From the NCBI GenBank assembly GCA_958295665.1, contig OY282560.1, positions 308,059,236 through 308,123,235 of the forward strand: a stretch of DNA of 64,000 nt. Reading direction: 5' to 3'. The notes under the pieces were generated by a model. That model saw nothing but the letters and a program-made list of their open reading frames with translations. It did no database searches and was not told where the DNA came from. This DNA is from Tipula vernalis. Lineage: Eukaryota; Arthropoda; Insecta; Diptera; Tipulidae. Positions 9,921 to 20,660 of this stretch are shown piece by piece. A program made the translations under genes and the position numbers. Position 1 is the first letter of the stretch. Each line of letters opens with the position of its first letter.

Positions 9921-9941
9921 AATCCCACCGCTGTCACCAAA
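9921..9941 (-). promoter_or_regulatory. Gypsy1 primer-binding site
   Basis: TGGTGACAGCGGTGGGATT begins two to three bases inside the 5' LTR edge. It resembles the site of element X (TGGTGGCAGCGGAGGGA), suggesting the same or a related tRNA primer. Confidence 0.7.
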
Positions 9942-10417
9942 TGTTACGTTTTTGCCTTGTCAATCAAGGTTCGTATCACTGGATTGTGAATAATACAAAC
10001 TCAATTCAATTTATCACCAACGAATTTATTTATTTCACAAAATTTATTACAACACAGTTTATCAATCAAAATTCACAAAATCACTTTATATAAATTATTG
10101 TCAAATTTTACTAATCACTTTTACTTTTTATTTTGCACAAAAACACTTTTTAAATCACTTTTTAATTCCTTTTTAATCTTTATACTATCGCTTACCAAAT
10201 ATTACTCTATCGCGTTCCAAATGCGAATAATCCAATTCGATCTTGTTCGCCTTTTTATATACACAAACCAAGCTTCTCGAAAGTTCACGACTTTTCCAGT
10301 TGGAATAGCGTAGAAACATTACGTAACAATTTTTATCATGGAAAATTCCATTTAGTACAGTAAACATTGAGCTATTAGTTTTACTTATTCTATTACACAC
10401 TAGGTGTCACCGTCACA
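9942..10417 (-). repeat. Gypsy1 5' LTR
   Basis: 476 bp, paired with 5577-6052. It ends in CA directly before the second ATAG target copy. Confidence 0.93.
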
Positions 10418-10421
10418 ATAG

Positions 10422-10487
10422 TTTTTTTTTTGTAAAGGGGAATTTTAGTACATCTGTAATTTTGCTCAAATTTAATATAATAAATAT
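10422..10487 (-). repeat. element X 3' LTR, piece 2
   Basis: Matches about 63713-63772 (poly-T tract, then the GTAAAG...CATCTGTAATTTTGC region). It lies between Gypsy1 and BEL1 and ends in the BEL1 target duplication AATAT. Confidence 0.88.
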
Positions 10488-10790
10488 TGTTACGGCCACC
10501 GTAATGAATATCAACCCAAAAGCATTTTTGTATTTTGAATATCAACCTAAAACCATTTTTGTATTTTGAATTTATATTTTATTATTGTTAACGTAAATCT
10601 AGTATACCGAATTAATACACTGTAAAATATTATATGAAAAGGAAAACATCACGTAAAGAAACGCACCTAATAGATGCACATATAAAGAGAATAAACGAAA
10701 ATGAGTCAGTCGAATTTTAACCACGAAACGATAGAATTGTTTTATTTATAACGTGAAGGGTCCATAATATATACGTAGGAAGCGTATTCA
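10488..10790 (+). repeat. BEL1 5' LTR (303 bp)
   Basis: It is about 32 bp longer than the 3' LTR because the segment TGAATATCAACC...TTTTTGTATTT is tandemly duplicated (about 10505-10568). Confidence 0.9.
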
Positions 10791-11163
10791 TGGTGCCGAA
10801 ATAGAAAAAGAATTGGGACCTTTAGATATAGTTTAAGTCGAAAAAAGGAAAAAAAAGAACAAATTAGTAAAAGAGGAGAAAAGAAGCTACGTAGTATAAT
10901 TGAAAATAAAGGAATTACAAAAAAAACAGAAGCTACGTAGTACAGTTTGAAAAAACAAAAAAAAAAAAAAACAACGGAGGAAAAATAAAGGTATGAATAA
11001 AATCTATATGATTATTAAATAAATTAGTATGTATGAGTGAAAGTATGTAAATTATAAGAAGTGATTTAGAAAAAATTAAAATTATGTGTAATAAATTATT
11101 ATGTTAAAATAAAAATGCTCTGGAAAATTCCAGAGATACCGGTAAAAGACACATGGTACAAAA
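10791..11163 (+). other. BEL1 leader, A-rich
   Basis: Primer-binding site TGGTGCCGAAA at 10791, then A-rich leader. GAAGCTACGTAGTA occurs twice (about 10883 and 10929). No coding sequence is seen. It ends in GTACAAAA, the left copy of the hAT target duplication. Confidence 0.7.
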
Positions 11164-14100
11164 GTGTTACCGTTTGAAAAAACAAAAAAGTATCCAATTA
11201 GTACAAAAACGGGTATCCAAAAGTATCCAATTTTTTTTTTGTCAATAAAACATGATAATTGCTCTATTGCGAGTACTTTTAAATAAAAAATATGTTTTTA
11301 ATTCAAGGTACATTTATTAAGGAGGTACATATAAAATCACATTGTAATAAAATTAATAAAAATCACATTTTTCATAAAAAAAAAAATTAAATCACATTGC
11401 CCCTTTTCCATAGAGAAATTTAGCATCAACTTAGCTTGTAAAGTTGACTCTAAACGAAAATGTTGGTGCAAAATATTTATTTAGGGTTAACTTGAAAGCT
11501 AAGTTAATCTTAATTTGTCTATTACTCAGGGCTAATATTTCTTAAATTAAAATAAGTTTTGTTCCGGGCGCGGTACCCAAACTTCGCATATTTTATTGGA
11601 ACTTATAGACTTTTTCTCGCTCTCCGATATTAACTCTTGTGCTGCCATCATAGAGTCTATATTATTAATTAATAATCGGTTGGTTAGTTTGGTTTTAATA
11701 ATATTTAAATTTGAAAAAATTCTTTCTGCTGCCGCCGAACTATGAGGCAAGCTCATTAAACTATACATAAATTTTGACAACTTTCCAAATAAGGGACTGC
11801 CGATCGAATTTCTCACCGAACCAATTTTACACCAAAATTCCTCGATATTTGTTTGATCTGTACTTTGTACCAAATGTATAGAAAACTTAAGGACTTTTAC
11901 CTCATCCAATATATCGTCTTTTTCATTTGCATTTTGTACCATAAAATAAATTTAATAGAGCTGTTATTGAGGATATGTTGGACGAAAGTAAATTTACTGG
12001 ATTAATTAATTTTAAGTGATTAATGACCGGGTCATTAAAATTAAATCGCAATTTTATCTGTTCAGCTAGTTTAATATAATATTGTTTTATATTGTTTGTC
12101 AGAACCAGAAACTCGTCATCTTGCAATCTATTCAGTGACATGAATGATTGAACTGCATATCCCATACCGATTTCCGCCAGTGGTAGGTGGTTTTCTTCGT
12201 TTATGAAATCTATGTCATTAATATTATCCGTGAGGAAGCAATTTGGCTTGATAAAATTGCTCAGAATTATTTTAAAATTGGTTTCCATCGTGTCATTCAT
12301 TATATGTATGCGAATCTTTTCAGATTGAAATTCTACGTTCATTCTGTTGATGATATTCAACGAATAGGACAGAAACATAAAATATATCTTATTTATTGGG
12401 TTGCTCAATTGCTCAGCTAAGCTCTTTGCTGTTTTTTGTGCGCCTTTATCTTCCAAAGTACACGAAATAAAATTCATCTGTAATGCATCCCACTGCTCCA
12501 AAATTCTGTTAATCACCATTTCAAGCGACAACCATCGCATTTGCGCAAGCCCAAGGATTTTATGGGGTTTTAAAGAAAAATATTCTTGAAATTGTTGCAA
12601 ATCAGTACAGCGTTTAGAACTATGTGCAAAAAAATTATAAATATTTCGTGCTAATTGCTCCACAGTGAACGGTAGCTTTTGGCACGCATTACTGGCACAT
12701 AGGTGTAGCGAATGGCATATACAATTAATAAAAACCAAATTTGGAATAATTTGCTTAAATCTGGCTTGGACGCCACTAAATTGTCCAGACATAACAGAAG
12801 CGTTATCTGAAGCTAGACCGATTATGTTTTTTACCGGTATTTGTAGCAAATTTAAATGGTTTATTATTGTTGTAAAAATCGTGGCAGAGTCAGCTTTTGT
12901 CATCTCTAAAATACCTAAAAATCTGTCCCTTGTTTGACCTCTCCTCTTATCAAACACCCGAGCTACCAAGGCCAAAGATTTTGCTGTGCTTATGTCGGTC
13001 GTTTCATCTATTATTATAGAAAAATGTTCAGTTTTCAGCTGATCAGCTACATTTTCCCGTCCTTTTGGTCCCAAAACATTTTTAACAATTTCACTCGCCT
13101 TCGTTCTACCGCACTTTATGTTCTTGGCTATTTTAGAGTCTGGACAACACATTTTTAATAAACTAGGTAGGAAATCCATTAAGGAAAAAGGCAAATGGTG
13201 CATCAAGCAGAACATCACCAATGTCAATTCGGCTTGTTTAATTGCTCGCTCAAAGGCCACTTTACTGGGATTTTGAAATAATTCAGTAATTGGTGTAACT
13301 TTGCCCATTGCCATTTTTTTTTTGTGTGTGGTACTTGCGTCATGCCTTACAAGATGCGATATAATATTGGTCAATCTAATATCACATACCTTGCAAAAAG
13401 CAAAATTGTTGCGACGTTCGATCCAATCAAAAGTTTCGATCCACTGCGACCGAAAACTCCTCGTACGTTTTGCCTTTTTGGCAACAGATTCTTCGTTGCT
13501 ATCTGCCGAACTGGATTCTGAATCTGACATGTTGGTAATTCTTATAGGATTTACTTCCTGCAAAATTGAGGCTGTACTCATCGAACTACGAAATAAATAA
13601 TAGGTTCCATTCTGTAAGGATTTATTTGACAAATATTTCATTTAATTTTACTTACATCGAGGAATCCACACTTTGGTGAATATTTTTGGACACTGGCGGG
13701 TTCGATGTCAACTTTTTTACTAACTCAGGTTTTGTTTTTGCTTTCTTCGCTGAACGGGATTCTGGCACATTGGCAACTGTTGGAGGATTTACTTTTTGCA
13801 CATTTGAATTGATCGAAGATGAACTGTGAATTGTGATGATTATTATTAGTCAAGAAATTTCGTCCGATATTTAGTTGAAATAAAATTAAATAATAAAAAT
13901 GTTATTCACATAACCTAAAAAAACAGCAAACTTACCACGGGTTTTTTGATGCCTCATTTTTTGCTGTTCGAATTACAAACCTTAAATATTTATAGATTAT
14001 ATTGTGATGACGTTATAATTAAAATAGTTTAATTATTACGAGATACTTACTTATCCATAATAAAAATTTAAACACCGAACAGTCAACGCAAAAGGACACC

Positions 14101-14372
14101 ACGCACAAACACAGAAAACCACTAACTAAATTGACATTCCATTGAACATGAAGTTATGTACGATGATAATGCATTCTTGTAAAGCCCTAACAGCAACACA
14201 CTTGAAATTCGAATTATAAACGGAATTTCATAAAAAATAAATTTATCGATAATGAATAAATAGTATCCATTTTAACCGATTTCTGTTTTTATCGTATCCA
14301 CGTATCCAATTCCAAAATTTATGAAAAATAGTATCCAAATGGATACGATCGTATCCAAACGGTAACACCCCC
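11164..14372 (-). mobile_element. hAT-family DNA transposon
   Basis: Terminal inverted repeat GTGTTACCGTTTG at the left, matched inverted (CAAACGGTAACAC) at 14356-14368. The imperfect 8-bp duplication GTACAAAA/GTACAATA is of hAT length. The right end has four extra C bases, so the exact end is uncertain. GTATCC motifs cluster at both ends. Inside is a hAT transposase on the minus strand. Confidence 0.85.
11547..13641 (-). pseudogene. hAT transposase, one frameshift
   Basis: The first frame (13641-11923) holds a BED-type zinc finger (CxxC...H...H, about residues 82-105), then the RNase H-like core with DETTD and SDNASVMSG, then RWLS. The second frame (11942-11547) carries the hAT dimerisation domain (SSAAAERIFSNLN). 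The two overlap near 11930-11942 and are joined by a single-base shift, so the copy is recently broken. The likely coding start is the Met at 13530 or an upstream exon. A canonical acceptor (TTTCGTAG) lies near 13575. A segment at about 13656-13826 with its own acceptor and GTAAGT donor encodes a similar N-terminal stretch (VNPP...SAKKAK), which suggests a duplicated first exon. I could not join it in frame. Confidence 0.85.
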
Positions 14373-14577
14373 GTACAATACCGAATAGCGGTAAAAAGAG
14401 AAACAAAAAAAAAAAACAACAAACAACACAAGGTGCGTTACCGAATAGCGGTAAAAATGAGCACATTATATTATAGCGAACAGGAATATGCATGGAAGAT
14501 ATGGTCGACAAAGGAAATTTTTTTTGAATATGGTGTAAGATTAAAACAAAAATAATGATAAAACGATTAAATGGTTA
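14373..14577 (+). other. BEL1 leader between hAT and CACTA-like elements
   Basis: CCGAATAGCGGTAAAAA occurs twice (about 14381 and 14441), and a related ACCGGTAAAA lies left of the hAT insertion. This shows both sides are the same leader. No coding sequence. Confidence 0.6.
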
Positions 14578-14586
14578 CCCAAGTAT

Positions 14587-15048
14587 AACAATTTGAAACT
14601 CAAAATTGAGCCACCGTATTTTCCTTCGACTTTTGAGGAAATAATCGAAAGCTAACTTCATAGTTATTTATAAGGGTTATGTATTTTGTTGTTGTTGTTA
14701 TATATGAACGAGTTTATTTTATATTATTATGTACGGTATACATTCGATGTTAGTGTGATGCGACGTCATTAGTGTTTTGTGTTAAATAAATATGAAATTA
14801 AATAAAGTGTAAAAAAGAAATGTGTAAGTTAATATATTTATATATATTTATGTAAAATAATTCAATTAATAATATAAAATTAAAATAATTATTTGGTTGA
14901 CTCATATTAAATAAACATAGAAGTACCACCTACTTTTACTCTCATTGTATGTAGTGTTGTGTATTTTTTTACATAAAATTTACTCTTTTTCAATTTTTAT
15001 ATCATTTATATAATTTAGTTGTAAATATAAATATATTTCCAATCTACA
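14587..15048 (+). other. CACTA-like element 5' region
   Basis: AT-rich, with a short TTG run near 14690. It is the presumed promoter and leader of the transposase gene. No coding sequence. Confidence 0.5.
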
Positions 15049-17055
15049 ATGTCTAAAAAAAGTCGACAACGCAGAATAAAATTGGAAATAGAACGAAAGT
15101 TGCCACAATATTCTCAGTATCGAGAAAGCGAAGTGGTACAGCCACTAAGTTCTGACCGTCAATTTTATTCTGAAGTTAATGTTAGTTCTCAGACAGTAGA
15201 AGCAATACAAGCCGAGAGAAATATTTTACACGACTATACCTCCTTGATGTCAATAGAAAATCCAATCCGTTCCCCAACGCCATCAAATTCTGATTGTTCC
15301 TCCTCTTCAGAGCGTGATATTTTTCGATTAAAGGAAGATTTGCGACGCATAGCCGTTGACACTACCATTTGTGGCATAACAATGACGAAAATTCTTGTGG
15401 TTCTCCATGAATATTTTCCTTGGCTCCCAAATAACGTTAGGGCGTTAAAAAATACTCCACGTATTGCCGATGTAATAGAATTTGATTCAGGTGTTACCTA
15501 TTTTTATTTAGGTATATCGAGGGCAATAGATTATTTTCTCAAAAAATATAAGTCAACAAGTTTTGATAGTGTCGAGATAGATATAGGTATTGACGGATTA
15601 CCTATATCTAAAAGTTCGAATAGTCAGATTTGGCCTCTAATAATCAATATTGTTGGTTTTCCGGATATTTTCGTGGTTTCTTGTTGTCACGGTAGAAGTA
15701 AGAATATTGATTTCCCACGATTTCTTAAAGATTTTATTGAGGAAATGGAAATATTGGAAGCGCTTGGCTATGACTATGGCAATAAAAATGTGAACATCAA
15801 ATTGAGAGCACTTATTTGTGATTCCGATGCTAGGTGCAAGGTTCTTTGCGTAAAATCTCATGCTGGCTATTTCTCATGTACAAAATGTACAATAAAAGGC
15901 TCAAAGGTTAACAAAGGCCATATAGTTTTTCCTTATGCTCAAACTTTAAAATCCATACCCAGATCAGATACCAGTTTTCGTAATAGGTTACATCTAGAAC
16001 ATCACAAGAAGGTTGAGACTATTCCGTTAGAAAATATTAATTTCGGTTGTGTTTTTCAGGTGCCCATCGACTATATGCATTGCGTTCTTCTAGGTATTAC
16101 AAAACAACTAATCTCCTTTTGGGTCAAAAAACGCAAATGCCCGAATTCTTTATCTCAGGGAAAAATAAAAATAGTCTCAGATGATTTGGAACAAATTAAA
16201 TTACCTAGTGAGTTTAATAGGCAGCCCAGAAGTTTGGAGGAATTCGAGCGTTGGAAAGCATCAGAATTGCGCCATTTTCTTTTGTATACCGGGCCAGTAG
16301 TATTGAAAGGAAAATTGTCTCCTGATTGTTATTTACATTTCCTGACTTTGTGTTGTGGAATTTCTTTACTTTTAAATGAAAGGTACTACCAAATTTGGAA
16401 TTCAACGGCTGCTACACTAATAAAAAAATTTGTGCAGATGCAAGAAGAACTGTATGGGGAATCAAGTGCTACTTTTAATATCCACAGTCTATTACATTTA
16501 TCAAATGACTGCCTTAAACTTAATGCGACGCTAAACGACTTTAGCGCATTTAAATTTGAAAATTATTTATCATCGGTAAAACTTCAAATCAAAACTGGAT
16601 ATCTACCAATACAACAATTTTATAATAGAATTTCCGAAATATATTTATTAAACCCATCATTCAAAAAACAAAAATTTCCTATTTTTAAAATTCACCTAGG
16701 AAATCAACATTATAAAAACGTCATTTTGGAAAACTTTAAATTGTCCATTGATTTTCCCGACAATTATTGCCTAGTTGCCACTCAAATTCTTAAAATAGTC
16801 TCTATCTTTGTAAAGGACGACATAACTCATTTCGAAGGCCAAAAAATTCTCCATTTATCAGATTTTTTCGATGTTCCTTTAAAATCTTCTTCGTTGAATA
16901 TTTATGCTACTAACATTGAGACCGTTTCTTCTGATCAAATGACATTTAATATTTCTGATATAACATCTAAAATTATTAAAATTAAAACAGAAAATAATTT
17001 AGTATATTTCCCTATGGTTCATACTTCTCAGTTTAATTTTAATATTCAACCATAA
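15049..17055 (+). CDS. Tnp2-type (Transposase_21-like) transposase
   Basis: Intact 668-aa frame. The family signature is seen as DGLPISKSSNSQIWPL (about 182-197), ICDSDAR (about 254), then HAGYFSCTKC, a zinc-like Cys pair, and DYMHCVLLG (about 340). In CACTA/EnSpm relatives these positions read DGLPLFKS, CDAPAR, GYxxCxxC and DxMH. The N-terminus is basic (KKSRQRRIKLEIERK) and could bind DNA or act as a nuclear signal. It would cut and join the transposon ends in the nucleus. A spliced second gene starts 58 bases after the stop on the same strand. The superfamily is moderately certain; the exact clade is not. Confidence 0.8.
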   Translation: MSKKSRQRRIKLEIERKLPQYSQYRESEVVQPLSSDRQFYSEVNVSSQTVEAIQAERNILHDYTSLMSIENPIRSPTPSNSDCSSSSERDIFRLKEDLRRIAVDTTICGITMTKILVVLHEYFPWLPNNVRALKNTPRIADVIEFDSGVTYFYLGISRAIDYFLKKYKSTSFDSVEIDIGIDGLPISKSSNSQIWPLIINIVGFPDIFVVSCCHGRSKNIDFPRFLKDFIEEMEILEALGYDYGNKNVNIKLRALICDSDARCKVLCVKSHAGYFSCTKCTIKGSKVNKGHIVFPYAQTLKSIPRSDTSFRNRLHLEHHKKVETIPLENINFGCVFQVPIDYMHCVLLGITKQLISFWVKKRKCPNSLSQGKIKIVSDDLEQIKLPSEFNRQPRSLEEFERWKASELRHFLLYTGPVVLKGKLSPDCYLHFLTLCCGISLLLNERYYQIWNSTAATLIKKFVQMQEELYGESSATFNIHSLLHLSNDCLKLNATLNDFSAFKFENYLSSVKLQIKTGYLPIQQFYNRISEIYLLNPSFKKQKFPIFKIHLGNQHYKNVILENFKLSIDFPDNYCLVATQILKIVSIFVKDDITHFEGQKILHLSDFFDVPLKSSSLNIYATNIETVSSDQMTFNISDITSKIIKIKTENNLVYFPMVHTSQFNFNIQP

Positions 17056-17113
17056 TTAATTATTATTGAACGAAAATTACAATAATATAAATAAATTAAA
17101 TAATAAAAGCAAG

Positions 17114-18779
17114 ATGGACACTACGGTAAATTCACAACAATTTATTGAAAGTAAGTATTATTAATAGTATAGTTCTATTATGTTCGTATATTTTTTACAC
17201 AAATAATAACAATCCACAAACATTACTTTTATATTTTCAGCACAATTTGATTCACAATTTAAATATGCCGACTTCTGTGAACTTCAATTCGGTAATATAA
17301 GATAGTGCTGTTAAACATTGATACATTAATTTTAATTTCCTCTTTAGGAGATCGTGTCCCAATAACTTCGACACAAAACATGGGACAACGCAGGCATAAT
17401 ATGCATTCTACCAGCGACACCGAAAGTGAAAATTACACTGATATTGAAGGTAAAGTAGAATTCAAATTTCGCTGGAATTCTGACAGTTCACGCGCAGAAA
17501 AAATACATAGGTTCCCTAGTTCATCCCAAAAATTTTTCCTTAGACTTTGTTTCCATAGGCGTGCAATTTTTTGTTTGAAATCATAATCATTTTGAATGTT
17601 TTGGGGCGGAAATCGGGATCATGAAATACGAATAAATTCGAAAAATGGTCAAGGTTAACCAAGTTATTTTGTATGAAATTGCAAATAAGTGAAAGTTTAT
17701 CGACAAATTTTTATGCGTCAAATATTTCGTTATCGATCAGAAATTTGCCGTTAAATCTTTATTTAATTACGATTTGATACAAAATAACTTGGGTAACTTT
17801 GATGAATTTTTGAATATATTCTAAATTTTTCATAGGATTGTTTACTACTGTAAAATTTACCGTCCGAATTTCATGATTCTGCCCCTGAATAAAAGACGCG
17901 AAATCTAATTCAGCATGAGATAAAATTCAGTTTTTAAAAATTTGATGTCGCGAGTTTAACTCATTTTGAAAATGAATTAATTTCGCCATACAAAATTTAA
18001 ATAACTTTTTACATTTCAGTCTTAGATCAACAGATAGAACAAACACAATCAACATCTTCAGTTGCCGTGCAGACCGATGACAATTACAATAAATATATCC
18101 GGATAGAAAAAAAACAGTTCCAATTTCTCGTAGCATCCATTGAACAATTACAAAAAGGACAGCAAAATATCATGAGAGAGCTGATCAATTTACGAGATAA
18201 TCGCTTAAATATCAAGTATCTCGTCGAATGTGAAAATGCCAAATTTACTTTGCCTTTTAATGATTTAGACAGGTTTATTAATTTTGATTCTAATTTAATT
18301 GAAGACCATGAATCTAAAAAACAATTGGTAATAAAATCAAATTAAATTTACTATATATTTATCCATTTAAAGCTAACCTTTTTTTTTGTTTTTCAGAAAT
18401 CCATCTTCATGAAAGAACAAGGCCAAGAATTGAAAAAATTCATAAGAACGAACTACAGAAATATTTTCACTGAGGAATTGTCAAGGAAGTTTTCGTTTAA
18501 TGGAAGGCAAGGGAATTTGGCTGCAAAAAAATTCAATATCACAAAAATTTTAAAAGGTGAATATTTTTGAATAACAAAATTAATAAAATGTAGTTTGATT
18601 AATAGTTCTAAATTTTAGATTGTACTCTGGAAAAGTTCCCAAACACGGCCCAAACACAATTCAACCTAATTTCAACAAATTACTTTTATTATTTAAAAGA
18701 TAAATTTGTGAAATACAAAAAAAAACTTCGGAATCTGCAGGGCATACTTAGAATTTTCGAAAACAATGAATTATTTTAA
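17114..18779 (+). CDS. six-exon DUF4806-like accessory gene of the CACTA-like element
   Basis: I join exons 17114-17150, 17241-17291, 17348-17449, 18020-18327, 18397-18556 and 18619-18779. All five introns have GT...AG ends (GTAAGT at the first) and the frame is continuous, giving 272 aa and a TAA stop. Residues about 75-130 look coiled-coil, with Gln/Glu/Leu spacing. The region about 145-250 (LPFNDLDRFINFD..., then FSFNGRQGNLAAKKF) has the pattern of DUF4806, found in many insect proteins. Function is unknown. By analogy with TnpA of CACTA elements it may bind the subterminal motifs; that is inference. The fourth intron boundary region (17450-18019) is the only long intron. Confidence 0.75.
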
Positions 18780-20495
18780 GTTAATTTAGGTTAATATTTT
18801 TTTAAACAATTAATGAATTAAGTATTTTTGAAATTTATGAATTTCTAGTTATTTTTTGCGCCTTTTTATATTTTATTTTATTAGTTTAATGGAAATTTTT
18901 GATTTTTGAAATAATTTAAAACTTAAATTTAAAATTAATGATATTGAAATGAAATTAATTGTGATAAGTAATTTTCACTTAATTGAAATTTATTGTGATA
19001 AGTACCTTGAAATCTTAATCTGATCAACCTTGAATAAGAAATATTACGAAATCTAAGTGCGTTACAAATGTGATACGAAACTACTAGAAATTTAAAATGA
19101 AATACCATGAAATTTATTAAAATTAACATATTATTTGAACCGTTTTTATGTACATAATGGATTATATACTGAAATAGAATTAATTAAATTTATTAATTTT
19201 AAGATAATTTAAAACCATTTATGAGTAACATAGTTGAAACCTAATAATTTTAAAAACTATTTTACTAATTATATTTTTGTAATATTCAAACAAATACATA
19301 ATATGAAATTAACTTAACATTCATAATATGAAAGTATTATTATCATTTAAATGAAATTTATTGTGATAATAGTACCTTGAAATTATCATTAATATTTTTA
19401 GTCAGTAACACACTTTTTAAATAAATACTTTTCCAAATTTTATTCATATAAAATAAAAATAGAGTTTTAAAATGTTTCTACATTTGTGATATACCTAATT
19501 GAATTTAAGGTAATGTATACTAGTTTCGAGCAATTACTGCTCATCTAGTACATGTTAAAAACTCGAGAGCTTTTAACATGTACTTGAAGATGAGCAGTAA
19601 TTGCTCGAAACTAGTATACATTACCTAAAATTCAATTATGTATATCACAAATGTAGAAACATTTTTAAAACTCTATTTTTGATTTTTATTTATATGAATA
19701 AAATTTGGAAAAGTATTTATTTTTATCAAGCTTAAATATGAAATTAATGACAATGTTCCAACTATTAAAATTACTCAAACTTGAAATTTACTTATTAAAA
19801 TAAATAATTTTTGTTTAAGATTTAAAATCTGAATACCTACATACATATGTACAGATATATTGTAATTGTAATGTGATACGAAGCTAGAAGTATAGAAATG
19901 AAATTTATTTACCAAATATTTAGTATTAGAATTAAATAAATTTATTAATTTTAAGATAATTTAAAATTAATTATTTAATTACCAGTAGTATTAAAATGAT
20001 ACCTAAAAATTACAAGTATTATTATGATTGATACCCAAAAACGAAATTAAAATTACCTATATGAAATTTATTTTTCGCATATTGAATTATGTGTAATTTA
20101 AGACTTAAAATCGATATATGTATGTATGTATATATAAACTTTACCGTGATTTAAAATGTAAGAAATGTACAAAATCTTTTAGTAATTTATTATAATTACA
20201 TATTTTTAAACCGAAATTAAAATTTTGTTTCATTAAATATTTAAATTTCCCGCCCAATTTCCATATTGACATTTATACACACACATGCACCATATTGTTC
20301 CCGCCAATTTTATTTTTGAATTTTATACACACACACACAAGCTTAAAATTTGTAATATTGAGCTTCGTCCAGTTTCGAATTTTCGCGACAACTTTCATAC
20401 GAATTCTTAGAATAACTCGAAACTAAAACTTAGAGAAATTCGAATCTTAGTTTCGAACTAATGTCTAATAAATGACGAAAAATTCGAAAGTAAAA
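18780..20495 (+). other. CACTA-like element 3' region
   Basis: Very AT-rich and non-coding. The phrase GAAATTTATTGTGATAA...AGTACCTTGAAAT occurs twice (about 18984 and 19353). A long fold-back is listed separately. Short CA runs occur near 20280 and 20330. TTCGAA-type motifs are dense in 20370-20495. Confidence 0.5.
19419..19722. repeat. near-perfect 300-bp palindrome
   Basis: About 147 bases on the left are repeated inverted on the right with only small indels and a few mismatches. The centre is CTCGAG at about 19562-19567 and there is almost no loop. RNA across it would form a long duplex. It may be an internal fold-back insertion or part of the transposon. Confidence 0.85.
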
Positions 20496-20504
20496 ATACT
20501 TGGG

Positions 20505-20660
20505 TATGTATTTATTAGTATAAGGGGCAAAGTATTAAATTGTTACTAAGGGAATTATAATATGAAGGAAGAATGAGAAGAAAATATGTTGGTTTGTTTG
20601 TTGTTGTTACCTTTAAATTTATTGGTATTATATAAGAATACTATAGGAAAATATATTTTA
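20505..20660 (+). other. BEL1 leader, right of the CACTA-like element
   Basis: AT-rich leader sequence resuming after the right terminus. No coding sequence. Confidence 0.5.

Larger units (their letters stand above)
5577..10417 (-). mobile_element. Gypsy1: LTR retrotransposon with near-identical LTRs
   Basis: Two 476-bp LTRs (5577-6052 and 9942-10417) start TGTTACG and end CGTCACA, with about four differences between them. The duplication ATAG flanks the element (5573-5576 and 10418-10421). The primer-binding site is at 9921-9941 (TGGTGACAGCGGTGGGATT, minus strand) and the polypurine tract is at 6053-6066. gag and pol are both open. About 4.8 kb is short for the family because the RT core is deleted. 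It sits inside the 3' LTR of element X. Confidence 0.93.
14578..20504 (+). mobile_element. two-gene CACTA-like DNA transposon with CCCAAGTAT termini
   Basis: CCCAAGTAT at 14578-14586 is matched inverted by ATACTTGGG at 20496-20504. TA flanks both sides, either a 2-bp duplication or part of an 11-bp repeat. The right 150 bases hold several TTCGAA/CTCGAA motifs, and the left end has TTCGAC and ATCGAAAG, like the subterminal repeats of CACTA elements. It carries a Tnp2-type transposase and a spliced DUF4806-like gene on the same strand. Both are intact, so the element may be recent. The termini are not CACTA, so placement in that superfamily rests on the protein. Confidence 0.75.

Noticed and set aside
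6652..9993. Plus-strand ORFs of 60-99 aa across Gypsy1
   Set aside because: Shadows opposite the minus-strand gag and pol frames.
13930..14070. Additional 5' exons of the hAT transposase (ATGGATAA before GTAAGT near 14055; exon-like piece near 13940)
   Set aside because: Donors and acceptors are present, but the frames clash and give early stops, so I did not join them.
17305..17586. 93-aa ORF as a separate gene
   Set aside because: Only its 17348-17449 part is coding; it is exon 3 of the six-exon gene with read-through into introns.
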